DNA of 36,400 nucleotides from Gammaproteobacteria bacterium (GCA_016765075.1 JAESQP010000147.1:1-36400), one strand, 5' to 3'; shown: positions 1 to 8,042, counted from the first letter of the stretch. Translations and numbers: made by a program. The notes: generated from the sequence alone by a model not told the origin.

Positions 1-1788
1 ACGCGTAATCTGAATATGTTCACCCTTATCGGGCTCGGTGTCTCGGTGGCCTTTGTCTACAGTGTTATCGCCACCGTTTTCCCCGCTATTTTCCCGCCCG
101 AAGTGTTTAATAAGGTGGGCGTGGTGCCGGTCTATTTCGAGGCGGCGGCGGTGATTACTACACTGATATTGCTCGGGCAAATGCTGGAACTGCGTGCGCG
201 CAGCCAGACCAACGCGGCAATCAAACTATTGTTAGGGCTGGCGCCCAAGACTGCGCGTATCGTTCGTGATGATGGCGCTGAAGAAGACATCCCCATGGAA
301 CATGTGCAGGTCGGTGATACGCTGCGGGTGCGTCCAGGTGAAAAAATCCCGGTAGACGGCACTGTCATTGATGGTGACAGCAATGTTGACGAATCCATGG
401 TAACGGGTGAGCCGATGCCAGTCGAAAAAATGGCCGGAGAACGGTTGATTGGTGCCACGGTCAACGGTACCGGCAGCCTGATGATGCGAGCCGAAAAAGT
501 TGGGGCTGACACTCTGTTGGCGCAGATCGTCAACATGGTGGCTGAGGCGCAGCGTTCGCGCGCGCCTATCCAGAGGCTGGTAGATGTTGTGTCCGGTTAT
601 TTTGTTCCCGCAGTAGTGGTGATTGCGGTTGTTACCTTCATCGTCTGGAGTTTATGGGGGCCGGAACCCGCTATTGCCTACGCCGTAATCAACGCTGTGG
701 CGGTATTGATTATCGCCTGCCCCTGCGCCCTCGGTCTGGCCACGCCCATGTCCATCATGGTCGGCACCGGCAAAGGCGCGATGATGGGTGTCTTGTTCAA
801 AAATGCCGAGGCGTTGGAGGTCTTGCGCAAGGTTGATACCCTGGTGGTGGATAAAACCGGCACGCTTACCGAAGGCAAGCCGAAGCTGGTCTCGGTTGTT
901 GCGCGCGAGGGTTTTCAAGAGAATGAGAACCTGCGCCTGGCCGCCAGCCTGGAACGCGGCAGCGAGCATCCATTGGCCGAGGCCATTGTGCAGGGCGCCG
1001 AGGCGCGCGGTGTTGCACTGGCGACGGCGGATAATTTCCAATCTGTGACCGGCAAAGGCGTTACTGGTGAAGTAGATGGCCGCCAAATTGCCTTGGGTAA
1101 CATCAAATTATTGCACGATCTTGGCATTGATGTCGGGGATCTGCCGCAACAGGCTGATGCTGGGCGCGCAGAAGGCCAGACTGTGATGTTGCTAGCGGTT
1201 GATGGTAAAGCCGCCGGCCTGATCGGTGTCGCCGACCCCATTAAGGCCACCACCCCCGAGGCGATTCGAGACCTGCACCGCGAAGGCATTCGCGTGGTTA
1301 TGCTCACTGGTGACAGTCGCAAGACTGCCGAAGCGGTGGCGGCGAAACTGGATATCGACCAGGTGCAGGCCGAGGTGTTGCCAGAGCAAAAGGCCGAGGT
1401 GGTGAAACAACTCCAGGCCGAAGGGCATATCGTCGCCATGGCCGGAGACGGCATCAACGATGCCCCGGCCCTGGCCCAGGCTCACGTCGGCGTTGCTATG
1501 GGTACTGGCACCGATGTCGCCATGGAGAGCGCCGGTGTCACCCTGGTCAAGGGCGATTTGCGCGGCATTGTGCGAGCGCGTCGTCTCAGCCATGCCACCA
1601 TGCGCAATATCCGCCAGAATCTGTTTTTTGCCTTCATCTATAACGCCGCCGGTGTGCCAATTGCCGCGGGCGTGTTGTATCCCTTTTTCGGGCTGCTGTT
1701 ATCACCCATTATCGCCGCTGCGGCTATGAGCTTCAGCTCGGTGTCGGTGATTGCCAATGCCCTCAGGTTACGCAACGTAAAATTGTAG
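1..1788 (+). CDS. copA: Cu(+)-exporting P1B-type ATPase CopA, 5'-truncated by window edge
   Basis: This pumps monovalent copper out of the cytoplasm at the cost of ATP. The reading frame is open to base 1, so the N-terminal metal-binding domains and first membrane helices lie outside the window; the ATG at 16 is internal. Visible in order: a membrane helix pair; the actuator domain with a TGEP loop (about 405-416); the ion-path helix with the CPC motif (codons 718-726) that marks transition-metal ATPases; the phosphorylation motif DKTGT with Asp at 850-852; the nucleotide-binding SEHPL motif near 960-974; the hinge GDGINDAP near 1444-1470; and two last helices carrying YN and MSFSS. The YN and MxxSS pair is the Cu+ subgroup signature, which separates it from Zn/Cd pumps. 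All catalytic motifs are intact. The gene is clearly more G+C-rich than the genes after 1.9 kb, which suggests a different origin or recent transfer. No regulator is visible. Confidence 0.95.
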   Translation, partial: TRNLNMFTLIGLGVSVAFVYSVIATVFPAIFPPEVFNKVGVVPVYFEAAAVITTLILLGQMLELRARSQTNAAIKLLLGLAPKTARIVRDDGAEEDIPMEHVQVGDTLRVRPGEKIPVDGTVIDGDSNVDESMVTGEPMPVEKMAGERLIGATVNGTGSLMMRAEKVGADTLLAQIVNMVAEAQRSRAPIQRLVDVVSGYFVPAVVVIAVVTFIVWSLWGPEPAIAYAVINAVAVLIIACPCALGLATPMSIMVGTGKGAMMGVLFKNAEALEVLRKVDTLVVDKTGTLTEGKPKLVSVVAREGFQENENLRLAASLERGSEHPLAEAIVQGAEARGVALATADNFQSVTGKGVTGEVDGRQIALGNIKLLHDLGIDVGDLPQQADAGRAEGQTVMLLAVDGKAAGLIGVADPIKATTPEAIRDLHREGIRVVMLTGDSRKTAEAVAAKLDIDQVQAEVLPEQKAEVVKQLQAEGHIVAMAGDGINDAPALAQAHVGVAMGTGTDVAMESAGVTLVKGDLRGIVRARRLSHATMRNIRQNLFFAFIYNAAGVPIAAGVLYPFFGLLLSPIIAAAAMSFSSVSVIANALRLRNVKL

Positions 1789-1909
1789 AGCTATAGCAAC
1801 AACGAGAAGGGTTGAATAAGATATAAAAATACTTGACCCGGGTGGGCAGTTTACACTGTCAATAAGGTCTAATTAATTCAGAGCTTCCTTAGATCGTATA
1901 AAAGACAGT

Positions 1910-2257
1910 TTAACCATAGAAACAACAGTGCTTGTCTTCCGCCACCAACGCTAGAAACTCCTCTAATGAACCAACCTCTGGCATTGGATCGTAGCGATGC
2001 CATTTCATATCTGCACGTTGCCAATATACCTTCCATAGGCCACTCTTTTTAACGTAGGTGGTTTTTGCAATCATTTCTTCTATTTTTTGCTGTGGCTCAT
2101 TCCACCGTGGGCGTATCTCGAATATTTCGACACTTTGATTTTTGACTCGATAGCTCAGGTCTACCTTATCCCTTATATGCGAAGGTGGCCTGTGCTGTTC
2201 TACATAAGAACCCACTAATTTCTCACACCGCTTGATTTCAAATTCACTTATTGCCAT
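1910..2257 (-). CDS. DUF3024 family protein
   Basis: A 115-residue soluble protein of unknown function. It matches my knowledge of the DUF3024 family over its whole length: an N-terminal helix beginning MAISEFEIKRCEK, a central IFEIRPRWN strand, a KVYWQRADMKWHRY segment, and an acidic C-terminus with SLEEFLALVAED and a cysteine pair (HCCFYG). No signal peptide or membrane segment. The ATG at 2257 sits behind a gene-poor stretch, with no strong Shine-Dalgarno sequence visible. Its neighbours DUF2784 and the PepSY-TM-like gene are on the same strand and separated by 100-bp gaps with inverted repeats, more like a row of independent cassettes than a tight operon. Family assignment is secure; function is unknown. 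Confidence 0.85.
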   Translation of the reverse strand: MAISEFEIKRCEKLVGSYVEQHRPPSHIRDKVDLSYRVKNQSVEIFEIRPRWNEPQQKIEEMIAKTTYVKKSGLWKVYWQRADMKWHRYDPMPEVGSLEEFLALVAEDKHCCFYG

Positions 2258-2317
2258 ATTTTTAGGGTTGAACGATTTGATTTTGGTTTTATTAACATAA
2301 CTTCACTTAGTGATGTA

Positions 2318-2345
2318 TAACGCCTAAATAAGGTGCGCGGCGTTA
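2318..2345. repeat. short inverted repeat, possible degenerate attC remnant
   Basis: TAACGCC at 2318-2324 pairs perfectly with GGCGTTA at 2339-2345 around a 14-nt loop. It sits just past the stop of the DUF2784 gene, where a cassette recombination site would be expected, and contains the GCCTAAATAAGG string that resembles one arm of the better site at 2809-2880. The outer bases do not pair and no unpaired central spacer is evident, so if it is an attC it is degenerate. Confidence 0.3.
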
Positions 2346-2370
2346 GTTGAGTCGCAGTGAATGGCTTCAT

Positions 2371-2802
2371 TTACTTATTTAGGTGGCGCCATGACTTGAA
2401 TGCAGTTAATCGGCGCGGGCGAACCCAAAACCAGCTAGCTACTACGACTGCACCAAAAGCCGTATAGCAAACCACAAAGACCCATGCAGGCGCTTGATAA
2501 TAAAGAATAGTATCAAGCCAATGTGCTATGAAAGAACCAGAATACACAGTGCCCCCAGCCCGCAAACGTAGTGCCATTTCCAAAGTTGTAAGCGGACATA
2601 TGGCCCCGAGCCACGACTGAACCACGACTATACCAATGGCGCTGAGATGCGCTATACGAAACCAGGGGTTTCTAACCCAGGACCAAGCAAGCGCACTACC
2701 AATAAATATTAGAGCGAGGCCAGCCACGACAAAAACGATAAATAGTACATGTAGCAGTAAAACTGCATCGGCGATCAGTAGAAGGAGAGGTGAGGAATTC
2801 AC
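2371..2802 (-). CDS. DUF2784 family membrane protein
   Basis: A small integral membrane protein of about 143 residues and unknown function. Four hydrophobic segments are visible: the N-terminal LLLHVLFIVFVVAGLALIF, a second around HLSAIGIVVVQSWLGAICPL, a weaker third, and a C-terminal one (VFVVCYTAFGAVVVASWFWV). The ICPLTTLE motif after helix 2 and the RAHL-like segment before it (here RIAHLS) are typical of DUF2784. The frame can be extended to a GTG at 2826, but that codon lies inside the attC-like element. I prefer the GTG at 2802, which has an AGGTG sequence just upstream supplied by the right arm of that element. This is how integron cassette genes commonly begin right after an attC. Function is not known. 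Confidence 0.8.
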   Translation of the reverse strand: MNSSPLLLLIADAVLLLHVLFIVFVVAGLALIFIGSALAWSWVRNPWFRIAHLSAIGIVVVQSWLGAICPLTTLEMALRLRAGGTVYSGSFIAHWLDTILYYQAPAWVFVVCYTAFGAVVVASWFWVRPRRLTAFKSWRHLNK

Positions 2803-2808
2803 TTGGAC

Positions 2809-2880
2809 ACCTAACGCCTTGCTCACCGAAAAATTAGGAGCGTAGCGAGTAATTTTTCCGAGTGCGGCGCCTTATTAGGC
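2809..2880 (-). repeat. attC-like integron recombination site
   Basis: Read on the minus strand this 72-bp imperfect palindrome has the layout of an integron attC. The left core GCCTAAT (2880-2874) pairs, with two G-T wobbles, with the right core GTTAGGT (2815-2809), which fits the GTTRRRY consensus. Inside the cores, AAGGC faces AAGGC as a 5-nt unpaired spacer. Next come GC-A-CTC and GAGC arms with an extrahelical A, then an 8-bp A/T stem (AAAAATTA/TAATTTTT) closed by a short G+C-rich loop. The orientation places it downstream of the PepSY-TM-like gene and immediately upstream of the DUF2784 start. No integrase gene is in the window. Confidence 0.6.
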
Positions 2881-2895
2881 ATTTGGCGACTAAGT

Positions 2896-3462
2896 TTAAC
2901 TGGATATGACCATTACAACAAATACGGCTATACCCAATAATGCAGAAGCTAATGTTAGTTTTCGTAACTTTGGCATTTGCCATGCCATAATAAATCCGGT
3001 AATAAGTAATAACAGCAAGGCGGTGGCAAATGCAGCGGCATATACCTTAAATGGGGTGCCGCCTTTTGCTTTATGTAGTTGCACAAACTGTCGGTGCCAG
3101 TTGGTGTTTTTTATTTCCAATTTAGCAATTAATGGTTGTGATGTTGGCTCAATAATAATATCCATATTTGAACCCGTCCACTCTAGCTTGAAAGAAGAGC
3201 CAATTCTTTTGATTTTAGCTTGACCTGATGGTGTTTCTATATCTTGTCTTTTCAACTCGTTTTTTGCTAATTCAATAAGCTCTCTAAGCTCGCCTTGGAT
3301 AGGTTTTTTAAGGTGTAGTTCATGAATAGTTGTATCATAATCGCCTTTTATGCCCCATGTATAAAGAGCACCAGTAACAAAAAACATAATTGCCACTGGC
3401 AAGATAAAGGCCGCTAATAGCGCGTGCGCTTTCATTAGTGTAGAACGATTGAGTATTCCCAT
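2896..3462 (-). CDS. PepSY-associated TM helix-like membrane protein
   Basis: A 188-residue inner-membrane protein. It has an N-terminal helix (about residues 12-33, LLAAFILPVAIMFFVTGALYTW), a periplasmic segment of about 100 residues resembling a degenerate PepSY domain, then a helix at about 138-160 and another near the C-terminus. The opening (K-HALLA followed by a helix and TGALYTWG) resembles the first helix of PepSY-TM proteins, which are often linked to iron or copper reductases. This one is much shorter than the multi-helix members, so its role is open. The ATG at 3462 follows a weak AAGGTAA element. A GTTAGGC heptamer lies just upstream on the same strand (3495-3489), matching an attC right core, but I could not find a matching left arm. 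Confidence 0.6.
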   Translation of the reverse strand: MGILNRSTLMKAHALLAAFILPVAIMFFVTGALYTWGIKGDYDTTIHELHLKKPIQGELRELIELAKNELKRQDIETPSGQAKIKRIGSSFKLEWTGSNMDIIIEPTSQPLIAKLEIKNTNWHRQFVQLHKAKGGTPFKVYAAAFATALLLLLITGFIMAWQMPKLRKLTLASALLGIAVFVVMVISS

Positions 3463-3842
3463 TTTAGTTACCTTGTTTCTTTATCTATGCCTAACAGTTT
3501 ATCTATGGTGGCCGTGTATCACTTCATTGCTGTTTAACCTTTTTTGTATTCTACGTTCCATTGATAGATTTTCTCTTATTTTCAGTAAATTATCTTTGCG
3601 TTGGTTTTGTTTGTCCCCGGCGATACAGAGCCGCTATGTATTACCGAATGGCTATTGTACACCCAGCAAACTTATAGCTATAGAATACCTAAGATTCTGA
3701 ATATTCTAGCTTTTTTCAAAGAGCTTAATCGCTTAAAACCACATACACAGCTGCTATTGTACCCCTCTCATTAATATGTATTAATGCAGAGTATCTTGTC
3801 AAAAAAATTCATTCGTGTAACAAGCAGGTGAACGTCGAAGCG
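3463..3842. other. intergenic region, no gene recognised
   Basis: 380 bp between the PepSY-TM-like gene and the end of the leftward chemosensory operon. It is A+T-rich. A plus-strand open frame at 3449-3700 has low-complexity, cysteine- and leucine-rich composition, no ribosome binding site and no family resemblance, so I do not call it. No convincing terminator for the operon ending at 3843 was found. The GTTAGGC heptamer at 3489-3495 (minus) is the only notable string. Confidence 0.5.
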
Positions 3843-5543
3843 CTATTTTCGGTTCCACTCGTATGTTGCTTCAACTTGGTTGCCATTGCTACGATAGTTC
3901 ACTGATTTACAAAGAGACTTCACTAGAGCAATGCCACGTCCGGAATAGCCTTGGTTTGATTTTAGGATATTGAATACGGCGTTATGATTGAAGCCCGGTC
4001 CGCTATCATTGACCTTAATAATAAGTTTGCCAGATGTTTGGTTGCTGTTGGGCTGGTGATTGAGCTTAATGTCTATCTGTCCGTCTTCCAATTTGGCAAG
4101 ACGCTTCTCGCGTAAACGGTAATATTCGGCAAAGCCTGTCGCATTGGATTTCATGGCTGAATCAACGCCGAGCAGGCCGTGATCAAGTGAGTTAGAAAAC
4201 AGTTCACTTAAAATTGTAAAGATGCGTTCGCGATGACCTTGTGGCGCCTGCACCCCCATGATCAAATTAAGCAAAAGAGGAACTGGGTTAACAGTTTTGA
4301 GCGTGTCGGCATTAAGTCGCAATGACAAATTCCAGGTTGATGGTGCCATTCTGTTTTGACTTTTTGAGTCTTGATCTGCACGCCATGTATCGTTGATAGC
4401 GGTACTTATCTCAGCGATTGAAATATCATCAGACTGATCGCAGCCAGCGGTATAAGTTTCTAGGTTGTTTAGCAGATTGCTGAGTGGTGGGTCGCTTAAG
4501 GCGGCTTGAGGAAACTGTGAGTGCAAGTTTTTCATACCGAATTTTCGGCCACGGTGATTTTTTGCCTCGATTAGCCCATCAGAGTAGATATAAATTTTGT
4601 TGAATTTGTTGACAGGAATGATCTCTGTCTTGCGTTCAAATTTATCTTCTGGTCGAACCCCCAATGCTTGGTGGCTGGACACTATATGGTGTTCGATATT
4701 GCCATTTTTACCTGTAATCAGTATATCTGGCATGCCACCGTTCCAAATGCTGGCAGTGGTGCGTTCAAAATCTAATTCGACAATACTTGCGGCGCAAAAC
4801 ATACCCGTGGGGAGAATATTGAATAGTCGTCGATTCATTTCGGCAGCTATATCACCAATAGAGAAGCCGCTAGCTGTCATGGTGTAAAAAATATCCGAGG
4901 TTGGCATGGCACCAATCGCTGCGGACAGGCCATGACCCGTAAAGTCACCTAACATGATATGCATGCCACCAGAAGGGGTGTGTGCACAGAGTAAAATATC
5001 ACCACTAAACAGTGACATGGGCGACAAATAATAGTTAATGCTGGTGTGCTTGAGGTCGCCACGATCAAGAATAGTGGAAAAAACATGTTCGGCAATACTA
5101 AGTTCGCGTTGGGCACGATTTTTATGTTTTTGCAGTTGTGTGGTTTGGTCATTCAGTTTTTCGTGTAGTTTTTGAATGCGTGCCATTGCTGCGATTTTTG
5201 CAAGCAAAGCATAGTGATCGTAGGGGCCGGAAAGTATGTCATCACCGCCACACTCGATGCATTTTCCCAACACATCGCTGCCAGTTAATGTGGTGATGAA
5301 AATGATAGGTACAAAGCGGTCTCCGCATAGAGCCTTTATTTGTGAAGTGGCGACATAGCCATCCATTTCTGGCAATACTACATCCATCAATATCATGTCA
5401 GGTTGTTCGGCTTTAAATATTGCGACAGCCTCAACCCCATCACCAGCGAGAATGACTTCATGCTTGTCTTCCAGAAGGATTGATTCCAGGATTCTACGTT
5501 TGTAGATGGTGTCTTCAACAATAAGAATTCGCATTAAGGTCAT
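3843..5543 (-). CDS. HsbR/CrsR-like response regulator: REC, SpoIIE phosphatase, anti-sigma HATPase
   Basis: A 566-residue cytoplasmic partner-switch regulator. Residues 1-125 form a receiver domain with acidic pocket E10/D11 and phospho-acceptor D54. A coiled coil at about 128-150 follows. Residues about 160-375 are a PP2C/SpoIIE serine phosphatase with metal-binding motifs GDFTGHGL and SDDIS. Residues about 410-565 are a GHKL ATPase related to anti-sigma kinases, with N-box ELFSNSLDHG, G1 NDSGPGF and G2 GRGIALVK. This order matches Pseudomonas HsbR and Shewanella CrsR, which dephosphorylate or phosphorylate a STAS partner and so control sigma factor availability. The STAS partner is encoded directly upstream. 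Oddity: the receiver Lys expected before Pro (KPF-type motif) is Gly106 (LSGPYD), so phosphorylation signalling may be altered. An internal ATG three codons in (5534) starts MRILIVEDT and may be the true start. Confidence 0.9.
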   Translation of the reverse strand: MTLMRILIVEDTIYKRRILESILLEDKHEVILAGDGVEAVAIFKAEQPDMILMDVVLPEMDGYVATSQIKALCGDRFVPIIFITTLTGSDVLGKCIECGGDDILSGPYDHYALLAKIAAMARIQKLHEKLNDQTTQLQKHKNRAQRELSIAEHVFSTILDRGDLKHTSINYYLSPMSLFSGDILLCAHTPSGGMHIMLGDFTGHGLSAAIGAMPTSDIFYTMTASGFSIGDIAAEMNRRLFNILPTGMFCAASIVELDFERTTASIWNGGMPDILITGKNGNIEHHIVSSHQALGVRPEDKFERKTEIIPVNKFNKIYIYSDGLIEAKNHRGRKFGMKNLHSQFPQAALSDPPLSNLLNNLETYTAGCDQSDDISIAEISTAINDTWRADQDSKSQNRMAPSTWNLSLRLNADTLKTVNPVPLLLNLIMGVQAPQGHRERIFTILSELFSNSLDHGLLGVDSAMKSNATGFAEYYRLREKRLAKLEDGQIDIKLNHQPNSNQTSGKLIIKVNDSGPGFNHNAVFNILKSNQGYSGRGIALVKSLCKSVNYRSNGNQVEATYEWNRK

Positions 5544-5583
5544 CCATGGGTGGGGTGTGAGCTTCTCTAAGCTAAGGGGTTAA

Positions 5584-5892
5584 TTAATGAATGTGAAACA
5601 TTTGTTGAAAATTAGCAATTTTAAGTATTTCTCTAATTTCAGATCGGCAATTAACAATACTGATATCAGCACTTTCCCCACCAGCTGATTCTCGTAATAA
5701 CAGCAACATACCCAGTGCAGAGCTATCTAGATCTTTGACTGATCCCAGGTCAACTGTGTATTTAGAGTAATTATTGCTGTTGGCTGCTGTCAGGGCTTCG
5801 TGAAAGTCCTCATGGGAATCAAAATCAAAATGTCCAGTAACCCGAATGTATACTTCGCTTGAGTTATCTCGTATATCAATGTCCATGCTCAT
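5584..5892 (-). CDS. STAS-domain anti-anti-sigma factor, HsbA/CrsA-like
   Basis: A 102-residue single STAS-domain protein. The conserved phosphorylation loop reads LDSSALGM, with the likely phospho-serine at S57, as in SpoIIAA, RsbV and HsbA. The start is the ATG at 5892 (MSMDIDIRDN), preceded by AAGGAG with a 7-nt spacer. The frame extends upstream to 6009, but that extension has no ribosome site and no STAS similarity. It lies 40 bp upstream of the phosphatase/kinase gene and downstream of an MCP gene on the same strand, so the three are probably one transcript. By family analogy its phosphorylation state, set by the neighbouring protein, decides which partner it binds (in Pseudomonas the anti-sigma factor FlgM). 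The real target here cannot be read from the sequence. Confidence 0.9.
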   Translation of the reverse strand: MSMDIDIRDNSSEVYIRVTGHFDFDSHEDFHEALTAANSNNYSKYTVDLGSVKDLDSSALGMLLLLRESAGGESADISIVNCRSEIREILKIANFQQMFHIH

Positions 5893-6005
5893 GGGGTGTC
5901 TCCTTAATTTTCTATTGTTGATACAGGATGAATTATTTATCAAAAATCTTATGTTTGTGACAGCTTGACCAGATGTACTGCTGGCATAGCATGTCAAGGT
6001 TGAGA

Positions 6006-7262
6006 TCAAAATAGATCAATTTCGCCTGTCGTCATATCCTCTTGTTTTACTGGTGTGGTTTCTAGCTCTTTAAGTCTGTTGATGCTATTGAGTACGTCTT
6101 CCTGCAAACGTTCGAGGGCTTGTTCAGCTGCTAAAGAATCAGTATTGGTAATGTGCTCGTGTCTGTTTGCTTTTTCCATAGTGCCTAGAGCATCATCTAG
6201 TACGCTCAAACGCTTTTCGATATGGCCGCCTAGTTGGGTAACAATATCCTCGAATTGCAATGAAGTTATTGCCAAAGCGACCTTGTTATCTATTTCTTCT
6301 ACCATTTCTTCAACTACAGATAGCTTTGATGTTGCGTTATCGTGGAAATCATTAATTCCTTCCATAGTGGCGGATATTTTTTTCTTGGAGTTGAGCATAA
6401 TTTTCATATCTTTTGATGCAATGTCACTAACTACACCGCGCGCATTTTGAATGCCTTGCATGGCGCCTGACACGACACAGTTAATTTCATTACTGAATTG
6501 ATCTGACCGATGGGACAGTGCGCGAACTTCTTCAGCGACAACAGCAAATCCTCTGCCAAACTCGCCTGCGCGAGCTGCTTCAATGCTGGCATTTAGGGCC
6601 AATAAATTGGTTTGGGCAGCGATGCTCTTTATGTCGCTAAGTAATGTCATAACCTGACTGATTTGTGTGTACATATCATCAAGTTGGTATACCAGCCGCA
6701 TACTTTCCTTGCTGGTGTCGATAATCGTATCGACGAAGTAGTGTAGGGTGACTTCTGTGTCACTGATAAATTTTTCTATTGTTGCTTCATCGCTAGCGTC
6801 ATCCCCTGTATTAGTGCCTGCCATATCTTTCAACAAACCAACCAGCACCTCTTTTTCTGCTTGTGACTGCTGGCTAATACCCTGAAAGCTTTCAGCTAAA
6901 CCACCAATTGCATTAGATACCACGTTGCGATATCGCTCTACATCGCTACTAATATTGTGCATCTCGTCATGCATGGCCAGTGATAGCTGATTATGCAGTT
7001 GTTGCTGACGATTATGATTTGGATGAGTATTATCGCTGGTGATTTTTTGATTTTTCTTGTTCTTTCGAGGTGGCTGGCGAACATTGAAATATACAGCTGT
7101 CAGCGCCCAGGCAAGTGCAGTGGCAGCGGTAACATCGAGAGAAAGACTGTGGTTTTGTGAGAAAAGGATCAACCAGGCGGAAAATACACTACAAAGAGTG
7201 GCTGGTAGATAACATAGAAATATCAGCAAAGATGTAGAGGGTGCTGAATAATTTGGTCTCAT
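6006..7262 (-). CDS. methyl-accepting chemotaxis-like receptor without a periplasmic domain
   Basis: A 418-residue receptor. Two closely spaced N-terminal helices (about 12-34 and 44-60) flank a short loop, so there is no sizeable periplasmic sensor. A basic stretch (RKNKKNQK) follows on the cytoplasmic side. Most of the rest is coiled coil, with the canonical MCP tip [19 protein letters not shown] near 215-233, then [26 protein letters not shown] motif lies near 330-340. The protein ends in GEIDLF, nearly identical to the end of CheD in this window (GEVDLF). It heads the operon that encodes the STAS and phosphatase/kinase proteins and has a sigma-28-like promoter upstream. The signal could be sensed in or near the membrane, or by protein contact; I cannot tell which. 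Confidence 0.9.
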   Translation of the reverse strand: MRPNYSAPSTSLLIFLCYLPATLCSVFSAWLILFSQNHSLSLDVTAATALAWALTAVYFNVRQPPRKNKKNQKITSDNTHPNHNRQQQLHNQLSLAMHDEMHNISSDVERYRNVVSNAIGGLAESFQGISQQSQAEKEVLVGLLKDMAGTNTGDDASDEATIEKFISDTEVTLHYFVDTIIDTSKESMRLVYQLDDMYTQISQVMTLLSDIKSIAAQTNLLALNASIEAARAGEFGRGFAVVAEEVRALSHRSDQFSNEINCVVSGAMQGIQNARGVVSDIASKDMKIMLNSKKKISATMEGINDFHDNATSKLSVVEEMVEEIDNKVALAITSLQFEDIVTQLGGHIEKRLSVLDDALGTMEKANRHEHITNTDSLAAEQALERLQEDVLNSINRLKELETTPVKQEDMTTGEIDLF

Positions 7263-7401
7263 TTTAATATCCTTATCAACCCAGAGATCGCTTGGTCTCT
7301 TATCTCCATTTCCAACGGAAGAGTGATTGCTTGGCTATGGCCGAACCCATCCGGGTGAGCCCCTTTGTTGAGCAGCAAACCTGACCTTAATCTAAGGTTG
7401 G

Positions 7402-7428
7402 CTATCGGCAAATTGTCATGTAACTTGA
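7402..7428 (-). promoter_or_regulatory. sigma-28 (FliA)-type promoter for MCP-STAS-phosphatase operon
   Basis: On the minus strand TCAA (7428-7425) is followed after exactly 15 nt by GCCGATAG (7409-7402). The sigma-28 -10 consensus is GCCGATAA, and a TCAAG-type -35 is used by Pseudomonas FliA. Seven of eight -10 bases match. Transcription would start near 7395, about 130 nt before the ATG at 7262. Inferred from sequence only. Confidence 0.65.
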
Positions 7429-7667
7429 GTGATTGATGAGTGTAAAATTTACTAAGGGAATAGTATTTTTAAGGTAAATCATTATGATGATAGCCATGAC
7501 AGTTACTTGGTGTAATGATTTGTTTGATGCGCCGTATTGTAGGACAATTCATATTTATTTCATTTGACTCTGGGTCTGGAAATAGAAAAAAATGTATATA
7601 ATAAAGCCCCTCGCTCTTGCAGATAAAAATAACAATAAAAAATTTATTGGAGAGGTTGTTTTTTAGT

Positions 7668-7694
7668 TAAAGTCTAATTAGATTGAGCCGCTAT
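7668..7694 (+). promoter_or_regulatory. sigma-28 (FliA)-type promoter for che operon
   Basis: TAAA (7668-7671), 15-nt spacer, GCCGCTAT (7687-7694; 6 of 8 match to GCCGATAA). Transcription would start near 7701, just ahead of an AGGA ribosome site and the ATG at 7725. The geometry supports that ATG over the TTG at 7683 as the start of the first gene. Confidence 0.55.
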
Positions 7695-7724
7695 CTTTTT
7701 CGTAATGGATTTAGGATAGTGGTT

Positions 7725-8042
7725 ATGGAAGAACCTAATACAGTCTTATGTGACGAAGAGCTTGGCATAGCGAATGCTCAAGACTTCAGTCAAACACTCC
7801 ACGATGCTTTTCTCACTGGAAAAGCCACTATCGTCGATTTATCAAAAACTCAACGCATCGATACGACTATTGCGCAATTGATTTGCTTATTTAATCGTGA
7901 TGCGCAAGAACAGAGTCGTGATTTCGAATGGCGTTATTCAGACGCCGTTGCCGATACCCTGAGAATTTTAGGCCTGAAAAACCATCTTCATGCTTATGAG
8001 TCGTGTTCGTCTGTAGAGAACAATAATGATGGAGAAAAATAA
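7725..8042 (+). CDS. STAS-domain protein heading the che operon
   Basis: A 105-residue single STAS-domain protein. The loop that carries the phospho-serine in anti-anti-sigma factors reads RIDTTIAQL here, so threonine replaces serine. It may be a structural or scaffolding STAS protein, or may be phosphorylated on threonine. The ATG at 7725 is chosen because AGGA lies 8 nt upstream and a sigma-28-like promoter ends just before it. It is the first gene of the rightward operon, 61 bp before cheY, as in several marine gammaproteobacterial che clusters that begin with a small STAS gene. Its partner is unknown. The HATPase domain of the divergently encoded HsbR-like protein is one candidate and CheA is another. 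Confidence 0.8.
   Translation: MEEPNTVLCDEELGIANAQDFSQTLHDAFLTGKATIVDLSKTQRIDTTIAQLICLFNRDAQEQSRDFEWRYSDAVADTLRILGLKNHLHAYESCSSVENNNDGEK

Larger units (their letters stand above)
7263..7724. other. divergent intergenic region between two chemosensory operons
   Basis: 462 bp holding sigma-28-like promoters for both directions (separate entries) and about 130 nt of leader for the leftward operon. Several small hairpins can be drawn in that leader, including ACCC-GGAT-GGGT and GGC-CATA-GCC around 7330-7360, but I recognise no riboswitch class. A TATAAT at 7597-7602 lacks a good -35 at normal spacing. A TTG-initiated extension of the rightward first gene (7683) overlaps the promoter and is therefore unlikely to be used. 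Confidence 0.6.

Noticed and set aside
652-1593. Long antisense open frames inside copA
   Set aside because: They are a by-product of G+C-rich codon use in copA; no family resemblance and no ribosome sites.
3449-3700. Plus-strand 83-residue hydrophobic open frame
   Set aside because: Overlaps the start of a real gene, has no ribosome site and no recognisable family; composition looks like translated noncoding A+T-rich DNA.
7263-7400. Cyclic di-GMP (GEMM) riboswitch in the MCP leader
   Set aside because: Small hairpins exist but the conserved GEMM core and tetraloop receptor are not there.
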